Positions 24,881 through 34,432 of a DNA stretch of 42,611 nt are shown here, piece after piece. Origin of the DNA: Acidovorax sp. HMWF029 (lineage in GTDB: Bacteria; Pseudomonadota; Gammaproteobacteria; Burkholderiales; Burkholderiaceae_C); the NCBI RefSeq assembly GCF_003060895.1, contig NZ_QAIH01000094.1, forward strand, positions 8,409 to 51,019, read 5' to 3'. A program made the translations under genes and the position numbers. Numbering within the stretch: position 1 is the stretch's first letter; each line of letters starts with the position of its first letter. The notes under the pieces were generated by a model. It worked only from the letters and a program-made list of their open reading frames with translations, made no database searches and was not told the DNA's origin.

Positions 24881-26155
24881 GTGTACGACCAGTCCTTTAA
24901 CAAGAAAACACTTGCGCGAGTTTTTCAAAAATTAGACTTTGTTGGAATAAAAACTTCTGAGGAGCTGGAGGCATTCCGCGAGACCATGCTCAACAAGGCT
25001 CTGGCAGTTGCTGCTTCTGGGTTCTCGAAAGCTGCGAATCCTCTGGTGAGCTTTCCGCTGCATGGACGGCAGGTTTTCATGCTTCCCAGCCTCTGGGATG
25101 AACTTGTTGCTCGACAACTCTGCTCAAACATCAAGAGAACATCAAAAACCGCTTCACGTGGGCGAGCACAGATCGTGTCGAATCTGCGCCTGCTAATCGA
25201 GGAGGGTGTGCCATTTCGCGTATACCGCCTAGACGTGAAGAGCTTCTACGAGTCTTTCAAGGTTTCTCACGTAATAGCGAAAGTTGGCGAGCTTCCTGTG
25301 CTCAGCCCTCTAAGCAAGAGATTGCTGCATGATTTACTTGGGTGCCATGCAGCGCTCGGCGGAACTGGATTACCTCGCGGACTTGCATTGAGTGCGGCTT
25401 TGTCAGAGTATTTGATGCGAGACTTCGATCATAAAGTGAGCGGGCATGATGATGTGTTCTTCTTTTCCAGGTATGTAGATGACATCATCGTCGTTACTTC
25501 AGCAAGGGAGGATGCAGTAGTATTTGTCCGGCAGATTGAGAATATGCTCCCATCCGGGCTTCGTTTAAATCCAGCAAAGAGACAGATTGAGGAAGCAATA
25601 GATCGAGTAAACCCAACAAAGCCGACCGATGCGACTGTGCATCTATTTAAGTTTGACTACCTCGGCTATTCATTTCGAATCAGTGAGCCTGTACGGGATA
25701 AAAATAAGGGCAAGCAACCGGGAGATCAACATCGCTCAGTGGCGGTGGACATTGCCGAGAAGAAGATAACTCGATTTAAAACAAGAATATCCAGATCTTT
25801 CCTTGATTTTTCAAATACAGGGGACTGGCTTTTGCTGAGGGACAGAATTAAGTTTCTCACAAATAACTTTAGTGTCTACAACGCAAAGGCCGGAGGAAAG
25901 AAGATTGCCGGAATATTTTACAGCTACCCTCTAGCCTCAAGTGGTGCGGAAGGAATTGCGTCTCTTGATAATTTTTTGAGGAATGCGATTCTTTCAAAAA
26001 ATGGGCGCATCGCCTCGTTGTCATCCGCAAAATTAACCGGAATGCAAAAAAGACAATTGCTTTCCAATAGTTTTGCAGAAGGGCATGCCAAAGCAAGCTT
26101 TGTGCATTTTTCCGGATCGAGACTTAAACAGATCCAAGAGTGCTGGAAAAATTAA
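24881..26155 (+). CDS. drt3a: Antiviral reverse transcriptase Drt3a (DRT type 3)
   Basis: 424 residues starting at a GTG, chosen because GGGGGAG lies directly upstream and because the resulting N-terminus (MYDQSFNKKTL) is what I know from Drt3a proteins; ATG starts further upstream would add a tail that does not look conserved. Reverse transcriptase motifs: A, YRLDVKSFYESF (Asp118); B, GTGLPRGLALSAAL; C, RYVDD (198-201). A ~200-residue C-terminal region follows. Drt3a (UG3) acts with Drt3b (UG8) and a structured RNA in phage defence. The AT-rich composition and codon use differ clearly from the flanking genes, which points to transfer. drt3b starts 7 bases after the stop. Confidence 0.9.
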   Translation: MYDQSFNKKTLARVFQKLDFVGIKTSEELEAFRETMLNKALAVAASGFSKAANPLVSFPLHGRQVFMLPSLWDELVARQLCSNIKRTSKTASRGRAQIVSNLRLLIEEGVPFRVYRLDVKSFYESFKVSHVIAKVGELPVLSPLSKRLLHDLLGCHAALGGTGLPRGLALSAALSEYLMRDFDHKVSGHDDVFFFSRYVDDIIVVTSAREDAVVFVRQIENMLPSGLRLNPAKRQIEEAIDRVNPTKPTDATVHLFKFDYLGYSFRISEPVRDKNKGKQPGDQHRSVAVDIAEKKITRFKTRISRSFLDFSNTGDWLLLRDRIKFLTNNFSVYNAKAGGKKIAGIFYSYPLASSGAEGIASLDNFLRNAILSKNGRIASLSSAKLTGMQKRQLLSNSFAEGHAKASFVHFSGSRLKQIQECWKN

Positions 26156-26162
26156 GGATGAG

Positions 26163-28124
26163 ATGAAAAAGAAAAATAGAATCAAACGCGGCGACTACAA
26201 CCGCGTACTCATTACTGAAACACTGCCCTTTGAAACTCCAATTATTTTTTCCAATGACGGGCTGTACAATCATGTTGCGTCAATTGGCACCGCAAGCGGC
26301 ATTCAAAAAACTATTGTCGATGCTCTTGTACTGGGAGAGGGGCATCCTAAGACGGTTAATTCTACAAACCCGTACCTATACAAGGTAAGAAAAAACTCTA
26401 AGGAGTTTAGGCGGTTGGCGCTTCTTCATCCACTCTCGCAGTGGCGGCTTAAGTGCTTCTACCAGAAGTACGAACAATTAATCCTGCACTATTGCGCACA
26501 GAGTCCTGCTTCAATTCGTTCTCCTCGCAAAGTGGCAGGAAGTTTCTATAGCAAAAGCTCTTGGGAAAACATTAATCAGTATAAAAAGGATGCCATAACT
26601 TTGGCAAGCCTTGACCGGTACGTCAAACATACGCCCTCGTTCTTCTCGTATTTTGGTTACGACCGTTTGTACAAGTTCTTCAATTCGCGAGACTACTTCT
26701 CGCTTGAGAAGCAGTTTTCCGTACTAACGACCCTAGATGTCTCCAAATGCTTTGATAGCATTTATACACACAGTCTTTCGTGGTCAGTTAAGGACAAAGA
26801 ATTCACGAAAGCCAACATCTCCGTCTCATCCACGTTTGCGCAAGACTTCGATCAAACCATCCGACACGGTAACCATAGCGAGACAAATGGCATTCCAATT
26901 GGCCCCGAAGCCAGCCGAATATTTGCCGAAATCCTCTTTCAAGAGATAGATCGCCGAGCCATTGCAAAGCTATCCAACATGAAGTTCGGCAATGATTACG
27001 TTTTTCGCAGATATGTAGATGATGTATTTATATTTGCGACCAGCGAATATGTTGCTCAGCACGTATATGAGATCTATGCTGATGTGCTGATTTCATTTAA
27101 TCTTCACGCAAATACAGCCAAGTCCTCCACTATCCAGCGACCATTTCTAACAACCAAATCTAGGTTGATTTTTGAGGCAGGCATTAAGACGAATGATTTT
27201 TTATCGAAATTCCTGGATGAACCAGCTTCGGGAACGCTGACCCCTAAGCGGGTATTTTCTAAGTGGAAGCTCACGAAGAGTTATATCGACTCAATAAAAG
27301 CCCTCTGCTCTGCGAACTCTGCAAGCTATGACGAGGTCGCATCTTTCTTGATGTCGGTTGTTGCCGAGCGGATTAAAAAGCTGGTCAACAGAGATCTGGC
27401 GAATTGCGAAGTTGATGTTCAGGATGACTACTTGGCCGCCATCGATGTTTTGGTGGATGTGCTATTCTTCTTGTATAGCGTTGCTCCATCGGTCGGCGCC
27501 TCATATAAATTCAGTACGTCGCTGATTCTTATATTCCGATTTTCTGAAAAGCATCTCCCACTTCACGCGAAAACCATCTCACACCAGCTGTATACGCTGG
27601 CATCAACGCTACTCCTCGAGCAATGTGAGAAGCCGCACGCCGAAGGTGTTGACGGATTTGTCAATCTCGAATACTTGAATATTGTTTTGGCAATTCGGGA
27701 GCTCGGAGATCACCATCTTCTGCCCTCCCGGGTATTGGATGAGCTTTTTATCGGAAAACGGAGATTATCTTACTTCACGATCGTCTCGTGCCTTTTCTAT
27801 ATACGAGATGAAGATCAGTACAAGGCAATCAGAAAGAAGATTCTTCGCTCCGCCACATCGAGACTAGGGGATATGTCAGATATCTTAATGAATAGCGAAA
27901 AGGCTTATCTTCTGCTTGACTTATTGAGCTGCCCGTTTGTTCCGAATACCAATAAATCTCTGTGGTTGAAGTCAATTTATTCGGTATTGCAGAAAACCCA
28001 GCCAAGCAATGCAGATATCAATGCATTTTTAGCAGTCGTGTGTGATGGGCACTGGCAGGTTGATTGGCAAGATGTTGATTTACTTAACTCATTGGAGAAA
28101 AAGGAGTTGAAGCAGGCGTACTAG
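26163..28124 (+). CDS. drt3b: Antiviral reverse transcriptase Drt3b (DRT type 3)
   Basis: 653 residues from the ATG at 26163, preceded by AAGGA at 26154-26158 that overlaps the drt3a stop. The N-terminus (MKKKNRIKRGDYNRVLITETLP) is quoted here only as 'RGDYNRVLITETLPFETP', a segment typical of Drt3b. Motif A is LTTLDVSKCFDSIY (Asp192), motif B GIPIGPEASRIFAE, motif C RRYVDD (YVDD at 284-287). The C-terminal ~300 residues are an alpha-helical extension. As I recall recent reports, the two polymerases of DRT3 make complementary dinucleotide-repeat DNA strands, one of them from an RNA template with a CA repeat. All catalytic Asp residues are intact. Confidence 0.92.
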   Translation: MKKKNRIKRGDYNRVLITETLPFETPIIFSNDGLYNHVASIGTASGIQKTIVDALVLGEGHPKTVNSTNPYLYKVRKNSKEFRRLALLHPLSQWRLKCFYQKYEQLILHYCAQSPASIRSPRKVAGSFYSKSSWENINQYKKDAITLASLDRYVKHTPSFFSYFGYDRLYKFFNSRDYFSLEKQFSVLTTLDVSKCFDSIYTHSLSWSVKDKEFTKANISVSSTFAQDFDQTIRHGNHSETNGIPIGPEASRIFAEILFQEIDRRAIAKLSNMKFGNDYVFRRYVDDVFIFATSEYVAQHVYEIYADVLISFNLHANTAKSSTIQRPFLTTKSRLIFEAGIKTNDFLSKFLDEPASGTLTPKRVFSKWKLTKSYIDSIKALCSANSASYDEVASFLMSVVAERIKKLVNRDLANCEVDVQDDYLAAIDVLVDVLFFLYSVAPSVGASYKFSTSLILIFRFSEKHLPLHAKTISHQLYTLASTLLLEQCEKPHAEGVDGFVNLEYLNIVLAIRELGDHHLLPSRVLDELFIGKRRLSYFTIVSCLFYIRDEDQYKAIRKKILRSATSRLGDMSDILMNSEKAYLLLDLLSCPFVPNTNKSLWLKSIYSVLQKTQPSNADINAFLAVVCDGHWQVDWQDVDLLNSLEKKELKQAY

Positions 28125-28140
28125 TGTTACCATATTTGTC

Positions 28141-28470
28141 GAAGAGTGAGATGGCCTCTCCTCGATCAATGGGCAACCGTTGGTCGCAATGGGCCTCCCT
28201 AAAAAGAGGCTTTTCTGCGTCTGGTCGCACGTGCCTGCCAGCAATGGGGGCGTGGACGCTTAGACGCTTGAGCGGTGACTTGTCATCCACACACTCAGGG
28301 GCCACTCATTCTTCACCCTTGGCTAGCCACGCAGGCATCAGCGCAAGTTTGGATGCATGTTTTGGCCGATTAGAAGATCGTCACTGTGTGTCGATTGCAG
28401 GTCGCCTGATGGCTTCATGCCAACGCTGAATTGATGGGAAAGAATCGAGGGGCAAAGCTGCCGCTCGATT
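28141..28470 (+). ncRNA. Candidate DRT3 non-coding RNA with CACACA bulge
   Basis: Just after drt3b, CTTGAG (28267-28272) can pair with CTCAGG (28294-28299; one G-U). Inside, GGTGA (28274-28278) and TCATC (28283-28287; one G-U) form a hairpin with loop CTTG. This leaves CACACA (28288-28293) single-stranded in a bulge, the shape expected of a short repeat template for a reverse transcriptase. A longer hairpin at 28443-28470 could mark the 3' end. Boundaries are guesses; no promoter was identified. The small frames here look non-coding. Confidence 0.45.
28443..28470. repeat. Stable hairpin downstream of the DRT3 operon
   Basis: AATCGAG (28443-28449) pairs perfectly with CTCGATT (28464-28470). 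After one G-G mismatch, GGC pairs with GCC around the loop AAAGCT. There is no T tract, so it is not a classical terminator. Confidence 0.6.
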
Positions 28471-28994
28471 GTGTCGGCATCGAATGACGGTTGTTCACGA
28501 AAGCCGCGTCTCAAGCGAGCGAAACAAACGACTCAGATCAGCCTGTAACGGCTATCCCGGAAGTCGCTTCTGCAGCGATTGCAGCTGGTCGTGGTAGAGC
28601 ACCGAAATCATCGTCTCGCGACATTGCGGTCATTGAGCAACCACGCCGCCGCGGCGCGAATGACCTGTATCGAAGGTACTGCCGACATCGCGACTGTGGG
28701 CCATCAGTCAGCGCAGTTTCAGCCGCTCCAATGACTGATCAACAGGGCGCCGAACTCACGCTCCCGATCCGGAGCAGACCCAATACCGGGGAGGCAGCCT
28801 GTAGCGAAGCGGGCGTTGGCACTATCGATCCAATTCCGCCATTCGGCACGAATGGCATGAGGACTAGACGCGGACGTTCAAGTGGCTTAGGTGAACATAT
28901 TTCATATGTCTATCTATCAATTGGGAAAAGTGCAAGACCTGCCTGCTCTCATCTGGAATCACCGGACCGGCCAAACCAATTCATTTGGCTCGCT
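28471..28994. other. Gap between DRT3 and RADAR
   Basis: About 520 bp between two convergent defence operons. A long open frame on the plus strand (28491-29120) runs into the end of rdrB on the opposite strand, has a low-complexity composition and no recognisable domain, so I treat it as non-coding. Nothing else was identified. Confidence 0.45.
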
Positions 28995-31745
28995 TCAGTG
29001 CGCATTGTCGAATTGCGTCAGACCCCGAAGGCGCAGAGTGTCGATCCAGTTGTCAGCCATCCCCTCAGTGTGCCCTCTGTCGATTGCAGCCTCGTGCATC
29101 AGGTGGTGCTCCAGCCGTAAGGTGGTCGGCAATATGCCAGGATCATCTGTGTTTATGGTGACCGGCATGCGTTGCGTGCGCAGGCCAAAGCGGTTGAAGC
29201 GGCCACCCGGGCTAAGGTCGCTTTGGAGCGGAGGATCCCAGCGATAGATCGAATGGTCACCGTGAGTCCGCAACTGTCCGACGTGCACGTTCGAGCTCGG
29301 ATTGACCTCGATCGTGAGTCCCCTGCGGGCATACCGCTCAAGGCATGCGTCCTGCAAAGCCTCCATGAAGCACAGGTCGTCGGCGTCGTCGTGGTCGTGG
29401 AGGTACCGGCCAGCGTGTGGGCCTTCCGATTCCAGCAGGCGCTGCGCGCGTGTGACATGCCCGTAGGGGGCGAGCGTAACCCGCACTTGCAGCGGCTGGT
29501 TCGGAGAGGGGGTCCCGATGATGTCGGTCCGGTTGAGCTCTTGACGGGCCCGCAAAACATAGAGGCCTGCCGCCGTGTCAGCCCGCGGATTCGTAAGTTC
29601 GGGCTTGATCTGTCGGAGACCAGGCACGCCGGCCTCCGTTTCCAGATCATCGATCTGAAGACCCCCCGGCTCGCCGAAGAGCTTGTACGCGCAGTTTTCT
29701 CGCAGCCGCCACGCCTCATGTAGTTGCATGAGGTCGTGCCAACTTGGGGCTTTCCTTGCCTCAGCGCGAGGAAGCCACCAAACGTGCGGCAGCATACGCG
29801 CAATCCGCGCTGCGAGCCTCGGGCGCACGCGCTGAGCGATAGCTAGTCCGGCTAACGTCGTCGCCTCGTGCCACGCCCAAATGAGGTTATCAAAGTGCTC
29901 ATCTAGAGGTAGCCAAGCCTCCCCGTGCCGACGCAGCCATTCTTTTGGCGGTATGCCCAACGCAAGCGCATGCCCGAGGCGGTCGCCCGAGCGCATTTCG
30001 CAGAACCGGACTGTCTCATCAACGTGACGCAGGCCCGAGAGCGGATGTGCGTAGTCCTCTCCGGCATGGATACTCAAGTGCAGGCGCGGCGTCGGGGCAG
30101 TTAGGCCGACCGAATCGCCCGATGGGTCGTGCGTGAGTTTCGGATTTCTCAGCCAACGCAGCATTGGCGCGAAACGCTCGATCGGTATCCTGGTCTCGTC
30201 TCCAACTACATCAAGACCTCGGATTAAGGTCGTCGGATGGACGGCGTACCGTAGGCCGAACAAATCAGCGTCCATAGATGGCGGCGAAAGCTCCCAGGGT
30301 TCCGCAGTCCGCAGCACGTCACGAAGGTCGCGGGCCGCCGTCCACAGCGATTCCCGCGAAGACGCCGTCACACGGTTGAAATGCGCGCAGAAATGCCAGT
30401 GCTGGCCGGAGCGCTTAAAACTGTCGACTGCTGTGTCCCAGGCTGCGTCGCTGTTCGACACGGCGCGCAGGCGCTCATCGGCAAAGCGCGCGAACGACTG
30501 AGTTTGGGCGGGAGAGTTGAAGAAAGTGGTGCAGACCTTGAGTTCGGCCTTGTCGCCCAAACCGGAGAAGAGGCGGTGGGCTGCTTCGCGGGCAGAGATC
30601 TCTGAGTCGGCGCTGAGGCCGGAACGGCGTAGGCCTGCATGGAAGACGCCCATAGTGAACCGCCTAAGTCCATTGCCGTCCACTAACAACAACCGCCGCA
30701 GAACCATCGCCTCGGCGATAGCGAGTAGGACTACCGCACGCAGCGCAGGTTTGGCTGACTGGGCGCGATAGGTTCTCCACAATAGAACGAACAGCCAATT
30801 CCAGGCCTGCGGCAGGTCGAGCGCTACCATTGCCGATGCCAATCGCCATAGCATCCAACGGGCCGTGACCACCGCGTTACCTGTGCTAAGCCCTGACGCC
30901 AGGGTGCCCCAGTCGGTAGCGGGCTCGGATTCCGCCGAACCCGCTGCGCAGGCTCTCATTAGTGCGACGACCCGAGGGCCAGACATGTTGGTATCCCCAT
31001 CATCGGACCAAGCGGCTATGAAGGCCGCGAGGATGCGTCGAAACCGACGGATCCTTTCCGCCTGATGCCGATCTTCGGCGCTGCCCGGGCTGAGAAGTAG
31101 GCGAGAAAGCACGAATCCGTCACCAGCGATTCCGTTGAGATGCACGTGGTTTTCTGCAAACGGCTTTGAATTGAAGCGGGGGCCGACAAACAGTGGCGGA
31201 AGCGCAGACATCTGATCTGCGAGCGCAGATCGCGATTCTGGCGACCAGGGTAGCCCAGCCAAGTACCACCCCACAAGCACTGTCGGATCCAGTTCCGACA
31301 GCAATTCGGCGTAGCGCTGTACGTGTTCATCCCGTAGGGTCGGCCGCCTGTCATCTGTAATAAACACTGCGTCGATGGCCGTGTCCATCGCTGGGATCTC
31401 TGCTGTGACAAGAAACCCATCACCGCACAGGCCATCGGCAGCCAACTGCGCCTCGTTTAGGCGGTGGCTCTTGCTCGTCCGCTGGTCAATGTCGGTCCGG
31501 ATCGCCTGCCGAATATCGAGTAACAGCTTGCCTAGTTTTGGAGACGGCACAGTAGCGCCGAGCTTTCTTGCACGACCGGCGAGAAATTGATCGTTCGGCG
31601 CGGTCTCAGATTCAAGCCGAGCCTTGGCCAGCTCGGCTCCGTGCTGTGTCGAAAGCCCCTCCAGATGCGAGAGCAACACATCGGCGACAAGTTCACTGCC
31701 GAACAGCGCGCCCAGGGCGCGTTCGGAGACGGCGCGCACCAGCAT
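28995..31745 (-). CDS. rdrB: RADAR adenosine deaminase-like subunit RdrB
   Basis: 916 residues, the length usual for RdrB. The adenosine deaminase zinc site is present: HxH in ENHVHLNG (His200, His202), HAGED near residue 560 and NTDDPG near residue 865; SSNVHVG also matches the deaminase core. In RADAR, RdrB forms large cages with RdrA and converts adenosine nucleotides to inosine forms during phage infection, halting growth. The ATG shares one base with the rdrA stop (TGATG), so the two are translationally coupled. Composition is GC-rich, unlike the adjoining DRT3 genes. Confidence 0.95.
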   Translation of the reverse strand: MLVRAVSERALGALFGSELVADVLLSHLEGLSTQHGAELAKARLESETAPNDQFLAGRARKLGATVPSPKLGKLLLDIRQAIRTDIDQRTSKSHRLNEAQLAADGLCGDGFLVTAEIPAMDTAIDAVFITDDRRPTLRDEHVQRYAELLSELDPTVLVGWYLAGLPWSPESRSALADQMSALPPLFVGPRFNSKPFAENHVHLNGIAGDGFVLSRLLLSPGSAEDRHQAERIRRFRRILAAFIAAWSDDGDTNMSGPRVVALMRACAAGSAESEPATDWGTLASGLSTGNAVVTARWMLWRLASAMVALDLPQAWNWLFVLLWRTYRAQSAKPALRAVVLLAIAEAMVLRRLLLVDGNGLRRFTMGVFHAGLRRSGLSADSEISAREAAHRLFSGLGDKAELKVCTTFFNSPAQTQSFARFADERLRAVSNSDAAWDTAVDSFKRSGQHWHFCAHFNRVTASSRESLWTAARDLRDVLRTAEPWELSPPSMDADLFGLRYAVHPTTLIRGLDVVGDETRIPIERFAPMLRWLRNPKLTHDPSGDSVGLTAPTPRLHLSIHAGEDYAHPLSGLRHVDETVRFCEMRSGDRLGHALALGIPPKEWLRRHGEAWLPLDEHFDNLIWAWHEATTLAGLAIAQRVRPRLAARIARMLPHVWWLPRAEARKAPSWHDLMQLHEAWRLRENCAYKLFGEPGGLQIDDLETEAGVPGLRQIKPELTNPRADTAAGLYVLRARQELNRTDIIGTPSPNQPLQVRVTLAPYGHVTRAQRLLESEGPHAGRYLHDHDDADDLCFMEALQDACLERYARRGLTIEVNPSSNVHVGQLRTHGDHSIYRWDPPLQSDLSPGGRFNRFGLRTQRMPVTINTDDPGILPTTLRLEHHLMHEAAIDRGHTEGMADNWIDTLRLRGLTQFDNAH

Positions 31746-34432
31746 CAGGACGTCCCAGAGTCCGGCTTCTTCTGATTCAGGGTGTCGATTGCCGCCGACA
31801 AAATGCTTAACTCCCGAAGCCTCGGGTAGCGGTTAGTCACGGTCCGGAGTACCGCTTCGCCGAAGTGCTCTGGGCTCTGGCCTGTAGGCGCATTTTTATT
31901 CAGCGCGTTAAGTATCTTCTTTTTGGAAAGCAGCCCGTCCGGCGGCAAGCCCAATAGTTCAAGAAGCAATAAGCGTCCTGGGCTTTTCACCTTAACCGTC
32001 GTGCGCTGCGGTGGCGATGACAGCGGTGGAACAAGCTTTTCCCGCTTGCTGGCGTACTCGAAGAAGTCACGTAGTTGCTCGCGAAGCGGATGACTGTCGA
32101 GCGCCTGGGTCGCGGAGAAAAGCATCTCTCCTTGCACTGTCGCACGTTCGGGCGACCGATCGACAAGTGGCTTGATGTTCTGGGTATACAGGTTATTGCG
32201 AGAGAAGTCGCCTCGTCGATTCAGCAGGTTTACCGTGGAGATTTCGGGACCAAGGTCAAACAGCGGACCCTTCTCAAAGCTGGCGAATGCAGCCCAAAGG
32301 GCGTTGAAAGCGGAGAGCCCCGATGCGACCACGTCACTCAGCAACTCAATCTGAGGCTGCTCGTCCAATTTGCGAGGCCGCGTAAAAAAGGGAATCTGGT
32401 TGAAGGTCTTGTTTACGGCGCAATAAACGAACCAGGGAGACAACGGCACTCTCGCGACCTGTGTGACATTGCGCCAACCCTGGATTGCTTCAACGAGTTG
32501 CTGGATTGCAAGATCACGATCCAGATCGTCTGCATGCTTATCTAGCGCTTGCGAGGATGGCAGGTCGTCCTCGTCAAGGTCCGCCAAATGGATGTCGTCG
32601 ATCGATAGCTCGATAGCCTTTGTGGCTGCAACATGCACTGCGCTGTGAAATGGCGCCTGAGCGAGAATACGTTCGATGTCAGCGACCGTAACGTCGCGCA
32701 GCAGGCTGGTAACGACCAGTTCGACTATGCGCCCGCTACAGATTAGGGTGGCTCGCTTGCTCGTGCTGTAAAAATTGTGATGCGTCACCAGCTCAACCAG
32801 CATGCGCGACCGCCCGGCGAACGACGGGTCGTCCTCAAGCGAAGTAGTCACTTCCCAGTCGGAACGCACCACGGCGCGACCGACCTCCGGTGTCGCGAAA
32901 GGTAGCACCGACTCCGACGGCAGGCCGTGTACCCAGGAGTCGGGGAGTCGTCCGCTCAAATCCATCCCCCAAGACAGATGCGCGCGTGTCTCGATGTATC
33001 GCATGTCTGGAAGATTGACTTGCCGCAGCGGCTGAAACAAGGGGGTGGCAAACACAGAGCTGTTTTGCATCGTGCGCCAATGCTGCATCGCCAAAAGTAC
33101 AAGGCAGACTGCACCCGCCGAGGGTTCGTACACGAAATGATCCAGTAGCGCCAATTGCCAATCCCCGAGCGACACTGTATTTGGGCGTTTAGACGGTTCC
33201 GCTGCAGGGCGCACAGGTTGCCCGTGCCGTGCCGGGATACGTCCGAGGCGCCGGTAGGAGATTCGCCGCATCAGGTCCGTTTCCGGCAGCGACGCCGTCT
33301 CCGCGAAATAGGCCTTCTCGACGTCTCCAATTCCAATACGGACCCGCGACAACAGTTGCGACAACGCCCGAACCGTGGGCAGCGGGATAGGCAGCCGACT
33401 GTTTTCGTGGCCGTTAACTGGGCCTGTAAGTAGGGCCCGCAGCCAGTCTTCAAGCAAAGGCAGCGACAACCGCGGCTCCGCCGCGCCCGCGAGTTTGGCT
33501 CCGAGCAACACATTTGGGTCATCGAGAAATGTTCTGACCTCCGGCATTCGCAACCGCCGATGCAACGGAAAGACTTTGCGCAGGTATTCGTGCGCAAGGT
33601 CCTCGGCGATGGGGCGGGCGTCCTTGCTGAAATCGGCTACATCCATTGTCAGCCGCCGAAGTGAGTCCCGCCAAGTGACCTCCCTGTAGAGTTTGAGATC
33701 GCCGCACACAATCGGTAGGAGTACAGGACTCGGCAAGTAGCGGCGAACAACCTCCAAGTTTTCGAAGGCGCGATGCAGGGTCGTGTCTACGTCATCGATC
33801 GGCAGCACTATCAAGCGTTTCCCGAGCAGGCGCGCGGCCTTGTCAAAAAAGTCGTGGACGGCGTAGGCAAGCTCTTGTGATCCGATAAACGCTCGCAGGC
33901 GGTCGAGGCCAACACCTTCGCCCTGAGTCTCCCGTCCGGTGAGGGCGACACCGAGACTCTGCAGGCTCTCGTGGAGAGCCCGCCACGCATCCGGCTTCAA
34001 GTCGCGCTGCTTCCGAATGCAGCGGTCGCCAAGCACCGCTGCAACCACCACATTCAAGAACAGGTCGTCGCCATCCTCAAGCTGGGACGGGTCGATGGGC
34101 CTCAAGACATGTACAGCATCAGCCAATTCGGGGTGGCGCGTGCGCACGCCCGAAGTTTCTAGATACTTTGGCAGATTCGCCATGACAGTCGTCTTTCCCG
34201 TTCCCCGGTTGCCGTCCAAGAAGATCGTCGCGTGCCCCCGCTCGCGCAAGAATCGGCTGCCTTCATCTTCTCCATCGCGGGCCACTGGCGGCAATGACTC
34301 GCTTAGCATCTCAGCCAACTTCTCGTATACCTGACGAGGCAGTAACTGGTTGACGTCGAGATGCTGGGCTCGCTCGCCCTGCTCGAGCGGGAAGTAGATT
34401 GGCTCACGGGCGTGCCCCGGCGGTGCGGACAT
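31745..34432 (-). CDS. rdrA: RADAR ATPase subunit RdrA
   Basis: 895 residues from the ATG at 34432, preceded by AAGGGAGA. Walker A is GNRGTGKTT (residues 74-82) and Walker B LIVLPIDDVD (around residues 207-216), with a STAND/AAA-type N-terminal ATPase and a long helical C-terminal part. RdrA forms heptameric rings that funnel substrate to the RdrB cage. It is the first gene of the two-gene operon. No membrane-protein accessory gene (SLATT or Csx27-like), often found with RADAR, is present next to it. Confidence 0.95.
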   Translation of the reverse strand: MSAPPGHAREPIYFPLEQGERAQHLDVNQLLPRQVYEKLAEMLSESLPPVARDGEDEGSRFLRERGHATIFLDGNRGTGKTTVMANLPKYLETSGVRTRHPELADAVHVLRPIDPSQLEDGDDLFLNVVVAAVLGDRCIRKQRDLKPDAWRALHESLQSLGVALTGRETQGEGVGLDRLRAFIGSQELAYAVHDFFDKAARLLGKRLIVLPIDDVDTTLHRAFENLEVVRRYLPSPVLLPIVCGDLKLYREVTWRDSLRRLTMDVADFSKDARPIAEDLAHEYLRKVFPLHRRLRMPEVRTFLDDPNVLLGAKLAGAAEPRLSLPLLEDWLRALLTGPVNGHENSRLPIPLPTVRALSQLLSRVRIGIGDVEKAYFAETASLPETDLMRRISYRRLGRIPARHGQPVRPAAEPSKRPNTVSLGDWQLALLDHFVYEPSAGAVCLVLLAMQHWRTMQNSSVFATPLFQPLRQVNLPDMRYIETRAHLSWGMDLSGRLPDSWVHGLPSESVLPFATPEVGRAVVRSDWEVTTSLEDDPSFAGRSRMLVELVTHHNFYSTSKRATLICSGRIVELVVTSLLRDVTVADIERILAQAPFHSAVHVAATKAIELSIDDIHLADLDEDDLPSSQALDKHADDLDRDLAIQQLVEAIQGWRNVTQVARVPLSPWFVYCAVNKTFNQIPFFTRPRKLDEQPQIELLSDVVASGLSAFNALWAAFASFEKGPLFDLGPEISTVNLLNRRGDFSRNNLYTQNIKPLVDRSPERATVQGEMLFSATQALDSHPLREQLRDFFEYASKREKLVPPLSSPPQRTTVKVKSPGRLLLLELLGLPPDGLLSKKKILNALNKNAPTGQSPEHFGEAVLRTVTNRYPRLRELSILSAAIDTLNQKKPDSGTS

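Noticed and set aside
28491-29120. 209-codon plus-strand frame between DRT3 and RADAR
   Set aside because: It has a Ser/Arg/Pro-rich composition, no ribosome site and it overlaps the 3' end of rdrB on the other strand.
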